In this document: in pieces, positions 60,772-64,000 of the stretch | Numbering within the stretch: position 1 is the first letter of the stretch | How the letters are laid out: each line of letters starts with the position of its first letter | Origin: Glycomyces paridis | GTDB lineage: Bacteria > Actinomycetota > Actinomycetes > Mycobacteriales > Micromonosporaceae | Reading direction: 5' to 3' | DNA length: 64,000 nt | NCBI RefSeq assembly: GCF_004912155.1 | Contig: NZ_STGX01000024.1 | Location: 1-64,000, forward strand | Translations under genes and position numbers: made by a program | The notes under the pieces: generated by a model | Told to the model about the DNA's origin: nothing | The model's database searches: none | What the model saw: only the letters and a program-made list of their open reading frames with translations

Positions 60772-61443
60772 ATGCTCCCCCGCCTCACCCGCCACGCCGC
60801 CAGGTTCGCCGCCGTCCTCGTGCTCGCGCTCGGGGCCGTCATCGCCGTCCTGGCCGTCACCGACCACCCCGCCGACGAGGACGCCGCGCACCCGAGCATG
60901 GCCGCCGCCGAGCAGCAGGCCGAAGCCGAGGCGGCCTTCGAGGACATCCGCGTCCACCACCTCGACTACATCGCCGCGACCGCCGGCGCAGACGTCGCCG
61001 TCAAAGCCGGCGCGGTCGCCGAATACGCCGTGGACAAGGCGGCGGGCCTGGACGACGCCCAAGAGGACGCCGACCAGGCCGCAGAAGAAGCCGCCCGGAC
61101 CACGAACCCGACCTCAGTGGACGTGCCGTCCAGCTGCGGCGAGTTCAGCGGCAACCGCGCCACCGGCTGCGCGCTCACCCTCGAATGGGGCTTCGACCTG
61201 GAGCAGTTCGCCTGCCTCGACCTGCTGTGGAACCGCGAGTCGGGCTGGAACGAGCTCGCGGAGAACCCCATCGGCGCCTACGGCATCCCCCAGGCCTACC
61301 CCGGCTCCAAGATGTCCCAGGAGGCCGACGACTGGGCGACCAACCCCGTCACCCAGATCCGCTGGGGCCTGGGCTACATCTCCGACCTGTACGGGAACCC
61401 GTGCGGCGCCTGGGCGCAGTCCGAGGCCGAGGGCTTCTACTGA
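60772..61443 (+). CDS. Exported transglycosylase-like protein, copy 2
   Basis: 223 residues, ATG 60772 with GGAGG 4 nt upstream. It has the same plan as copy 1: N-terminal export helix, conserved MAAAEQQAEAE coiled-coil start, CGEFSGNRATGCAL, NRESGWNELAEN with the catalytic-type Glu, and GAYGIPQAYPGSKM, ending SEAEGFY. It is clearly a tandem duplicate. Its last 330 nt are overlapped on the opposite strand by the frame of the membrane protein gene 61114-62133. Confidence 0.85.
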   Translation: MLPRLTRHAARFAAVLVLALGAVIAVLAVTDHPADEDAAHPSMAAAEQQAEAEAAFEDIRVHHLDYIAATAGADVAVKAGAVAEYAVDKAAGLDDAQEDADQAAEEAARTTNPTSVDVPSSCGEFSGNRATGCALTLEWGFDLEQFACLDLLWNRESGWNELAENPIGAYGIPQAYPGSKMSQEADDWATNPVTQIRWGLGYISDLYGNPCGAWAQSEAEGFY

Positions 61444-62133
61444 CGAGGGCGCGGCGGCGACCCGCTGGAGGTAGCGGCCGACGACGACGAGGGCGACCAG
61501 GCCCGACAGCACCGTGAGCCGCTGGAGCAGCCCGCCCATGCCCAGGTACCAGGGGCGTCCGATCCCGAACCATTCGAGGACGTACGGCGCCGACGTCAGC
61601 ACGAGCACGCCGACCGAGAACCAGCCGCACACGATCGAGGCGGTCGCGTTGCGCCGCTCCCCAGGCTCGTTGGCGCGCAGCCACCGGCCCAGGACGATCC
61701 CCAGGACCGCCATGGTGCAGAACGCGGCGAAGGCCGCGTACCGGTGCACGTAGTGGCCCGGCGAGAAGTGCGTGACGCCCATCCGGTCGGAGGGCACGAT
61801 CGCCACGACGCTGATGAACGCGGCCCACGCGAACAGCGACCACGGCAGCCAGCGCGGGGCGCCGGCGAGGCGGGCCATGAGGCCGAAGGCGCAGGCGCCG
61901 AGGGCGAACAGGCCGAGCGCGACGGGCAGGAGCCAGCCGAGCGGGGTGTAGAGGTGGACGCTGACGACGGCGTAGAGCGGGTTGAGTCCGGAGGTGGCGT
62001 GGAGGACCACCATGGCGACGAGTCCGGCGGCGAGCGAGCCGTAGCCGACCGTCGCGAAGCCGTTGAGGACGTCGGCTGCTTCGGGAGCCCGGTCCCGGCC
62101 GTTCCTGATCCCTGCGGGGGCAAATGAAACCAT
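61114..62133 (-). CDS. DUF998-like membrane protein with antisense C-terminal extension
   Basis: From ATG 62133 the frame encodes about 225 residues with six hydrophobic helices (LAAGLVAMVVLHATSGLNPL, HRYAAFAAFCTMAVLGIVLG and others) of DUF998 type. The known domain should end near 61450. No stop occurs there and the frame stays open for another 330 nt inside the convergent transglycosylase gene, adding a GLGLRPGAARVPVQ-type tail that is simply the antisense of that gene. Either a stop was lost or translation really continues. No clear ribosome binding site was found. The function is unknown. Confidence 0.65.
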   Translation of the reverse strand: MVSFAPAGIRNGRDRAPEAADVLNGFATVGYGSLAAGLVAMVVLHATSGLNPLYAVVSVHLYTPLGWLLPVALGLFALGACAFGLMARLAGAPRWLPWSLFAWAAFISVVAIVPSDRMGVTHFSPGHYVHRYAAFAAFCTMAVLGIVLGRWLRANEPGERRNATASIVCGWFSVGVLVLTSAPYVLEWFGIGRPWYLGMGGLLQRLTVLSGLVALVVVGRYLQRVAAAPSSVEALGLGLRPGAARVPVQVGDVAQAPADLGDGVGRPVVGLLGHLGAGVGLGDAVGADGVLRELVPARLAVPQQVEAGELLQVEAPFEGERAAGGAVAAELAAAGRHVH

Positions 62134-62288
62134 GCGACAAGACTCGCGATTTCCGGCCTTGAAATCAGTGACGCGCACACCCGAATCGGCACCCCCGCCT
62201 GCACCCGGCGGAAGGTACGGCAGGCCCTACCGCGGGCGGTCCTGGAACGGCGCTTCGGGGCGGGGGCGGGCTGTGCGAGGCTTGCGTG

Positions 62289-64000
62289 ATGAACGAGTTG
62301 GCCGGGGCGCTCTCCCCGTATCTGCGGCAGCACGCTTCGAATCCGGTGGCGTGGCGCCAGTGGGGGCCGGAGGCGCTCGCCGACGCCGCGGCGCGGGACG
62401 TGCCGCTGCTCATCTCGATCGGCTATTCGACGTGCCACTGGTGCCATGTGATGGCACATGAGTCCTTTGAGGACCGGACGGTGGCGGCGGCGATGAACGA
62501 CCGGTTCGCGCCGGTGAAGGTCGACCGGGAGGAGCGCCCGGACCTGGACGCGGTGTACATGCAGGCGACGATGGCGATCACGGGGCAGGGCGGGTGGCCG
62601 ATGACGGTGTTCGCGTTCCCCGACGGGACGCCGTTCTTCGCGGGGACGTATTTTCCGAAGCCGCATTTCCTGCGGCTGCTGGACGCGGTGCACGCGGCGT
62701 GGACGGGGCAGCGCGAGGAGCTGCGGCATCAGGGGGCGGCGATCGTGGAGGCGGGCGCGAAGGGCGGTCCGGCGTTCGCGGACGTCACGGTGGCGTGCCC
62801 GTTGGACGGGCCGTGCCCGCCGGCGCCGCCGGTGCGCGCGCAGCTGCTGGACGCGGCGGCGGCGACGGTGATGGCTTCGGCGGATGCGGTGCACGGCGGT
62901 TTCGGTTCGGCGCCGAAGTTCCCCGGGGTGCCGGCGTTGCGGTTCCTGTTGGACGCGTACGTGCGCACGGGCGAGGCGCGGTTCCTCGACCATGTGAAGC
63001 TGACGGCGGAGCGGATGGCGCGGGGCGGGATCTACGACCAGTTGGAGGGCGGGTTCGCGCGCTACAGCGTCGACGAGTCGTGGACGGTGCCGCATTTCGA
63101 GAAGATGCTGTACGACAACGCGGAGCTGCTGTGGCTGTATTCGCGGCTGTACGGGGAGGGCGAGCTGTTCGCGCGGGTCGCCGATGAGACCGCGGCGTTC
63201 CTGTTGGAGCACTTCACGACCGGGGAGGGTGCGTTCGCGGCGGCGTTCGACGCCGACACGGAGGGCGTGGAGGGTCTGACGTACGCGTGGTCGTACGCCG
63301 ATCTGGAGGCGGTGCTGGGCGAGGACGCGGCGTGGGCGGCGGCGGCGTTCGGGGTGGACCCGTCGCGGCCGAACTTCGAGCACGACAAGAACGTGTTGGA
63401 GCTGCCGGTCGATCCGGAGGACGGGGCGCGGTTCGCGGCGGTGCGGCACCGGTTGGCGGCGGCGCGGCGGGAGCGGCCGCAGCCGGGGCGCGACGACAAG
63501 GTGGTCGCGGCCTGGAACGGTCTGGCGATCGCGGCGCTGGCGGAGTACGCGTCGCGTTCGGGCGGGCGGGATGCGCTGCTGGCGGCGGAGCGGGCCGCAA
63601 CGGAGTTGTGGGCGACGCATGTGGGGGCGGACGGTCGTCTGGCGCGGGCGTCGCTGGCGGGCGCGGTGTCGCCGGCGCCGGGGATCTTGGAGGACTACGC
63701 GGCGGTGGCGTTGGGGTTCCTGCGGCTGGGCGGGGAGTGGACGGAGCGGGCGTGCGGGCTGCTGCGGCAGGTCGGTGAGCATTTCGGGGACGGTCTCGGG
63801 GGGTTCTTCGACACGGCTGCGGACGCCGAGGCGCTGGTGACGCGTCCGGCTGACGTGCACGACGGGCCGACGGCCTCGGGTTGGGCGTTGGCGGCGGCGG
63901 CGCTGCTGGAGGCCTGGCAGGTGACGGGCGAGGAGTCGTTCAAGGACGACGCGTGGCGAGCGATCGCGCGGGCCGAACCGGCGATGAGTGCGAATCCGCG
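62289..64000 (+). CDS. DUF255 thioredoxin-domain protein (YyaL-like), 3' end outside window
   Basis: The frame is open from ATG 62289 (GAGG 9 nt upstream) to the window end, 570 codons so far; family members have 600-700 residues. The start [20 protein letters not shown] and the [16 protein letters not shown] motif (Cys49, Cys52) define the DUF255/thioredoxin-like N-terminal domain. [49 protein letters not shown] and the following part match the (alpha/alpha)6 barrel of the family, similar to human SPATA20. The biochemical role of the family is not well defined. Confidence 0.95.
   Translation, partial: MNELAGALSPYLRQHASNPVAWRQWGPEALADAAARDVPLLISIGYSTCHWCHVMAHESFEDRTVAAAMNDRFAPVKVDREERPDLDAVYMQATMAITGQGGWPMTVFAFPDGTPFFAGTYFPKPHFLRLLDAVHAAWTGQREELRHQGAAIVEAGAKGGPAFADVTVACPLDGPCPPAPPVRAQLLDAAAATVMASADAVHGGFGSAPKFPGVPALRFLLDAYVRTGEARFLDHVKLTAERMARGGIYDQLEGGFARYSVDESWTVPHFEKMLYDNAELLWLYSRLYGEGELFARVADETAAFLLEHFTTGEGAFAAAFDADTEGVEGLTYAWSYADLEAVLGEDAAWAAAAFGVDPSRPNFEHDKNVLELPVDPEDGARFAAVRHRLAAARRERPQPGRDDKVVAAWNGLAIAALAEYASRSGGRDALLAAERAATELWATHVGADGRLARASLAGAVSPAPGILEDYAAVALGFLRLGGEWTERACGLLRQVGEHFGDGLGGFFDTAADAEALVTRPADVHDGPTASGWALAAAALLEAWQVTGEESFKDDAWRAIARAEPAMSANP

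Overview
The window is GC-rich DNA from an actinomycete. Evidence for this: a complete ESX-type (type VII) secretion locus, WXG100 proteins, mycosins, a eukaryote-type Ser/Thr kinase, CvnA/CvnB-type conservon genes, a GTP-dependent PEP carboxykinase, a short Z-prenyl transferase, and several genes whose start codon sits 7-9 nt after a -10 box (leaderless mRNAs). A member of the Glycomycetaceae or Micromonosporales would fit, but the sequence alone does not fix the genus.

Layout. 1-4000: the left edge appears to hold the minus-strand promoter and leader of an rRNA operon lying outside the window, then rpmA-rplU and a long RNase E/G gene (minus). 4.5-32.7 kb: the type VII region. It holds two membrane-anchored exported proteins, eccE with a downstream cytosolic protein, mycP, an esx pair, two T7SS-associated proteins (one with a WxG motif plus an EF-hand-like loop), a second mycosin, a lower-GC EspC-like three-gene cassette, a decayed gene, an unknown two-gene operon behind a structured leader, a kinase fused to an extracellular ricin-type lectin, two polytopic membrane proteins, then divergent eccC and eccD-eccB, and a PGYGQQ-repeat membrane protein.

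32.7-45.5 kb: a secreted SGNH lipase, a GntR/FCD regulator, a methyltransferase with a coupled membrane protein, a potassium uptake block trkH-trkA-trkH, a two-gene conservon (sensor kinase plus roadblock protein) and ctaD. 45.5-53.5 kb: pncA, two tandem ECF sigma/membrane-partner modules, a Z-prenyl diphosphate synthase, pckG, a 38-residue membrane protein and a conserved unknown.

53.6-58.2 kb: a tightly packed minus-strand operon of unknown function: a 91-residue helical protein, a 256-residue protein, a 968-residue FtsK/SpoIIIE-like ATPase and a coiled-coil membrane protein. It resembles a stripped-down secretion or translocation machine and is the best candidate for an undescribed system here. 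58.5-64 kb: PhoH2 (PIN-PhoH), two tandem transglycosylase-like exported proteins, a DUF998-like membrane protein whose frame runs 330 nt antisense into the second of these, and the start of a DUF255 (thioredoxin-like) protein cut by the window end.

Functionally, EccB-EccE would form the inner-membrane channel, EccC the motor, the mycosins the processing proteases, and the Esx/EspC/WxG-type proteins the substrates. The membrane kinase could sense the outside through its lectin domain. Start codons were chosen from ribosome binding sites, overlaps and -10 boxes. All functions are inferred from sequence reading, without database searches.
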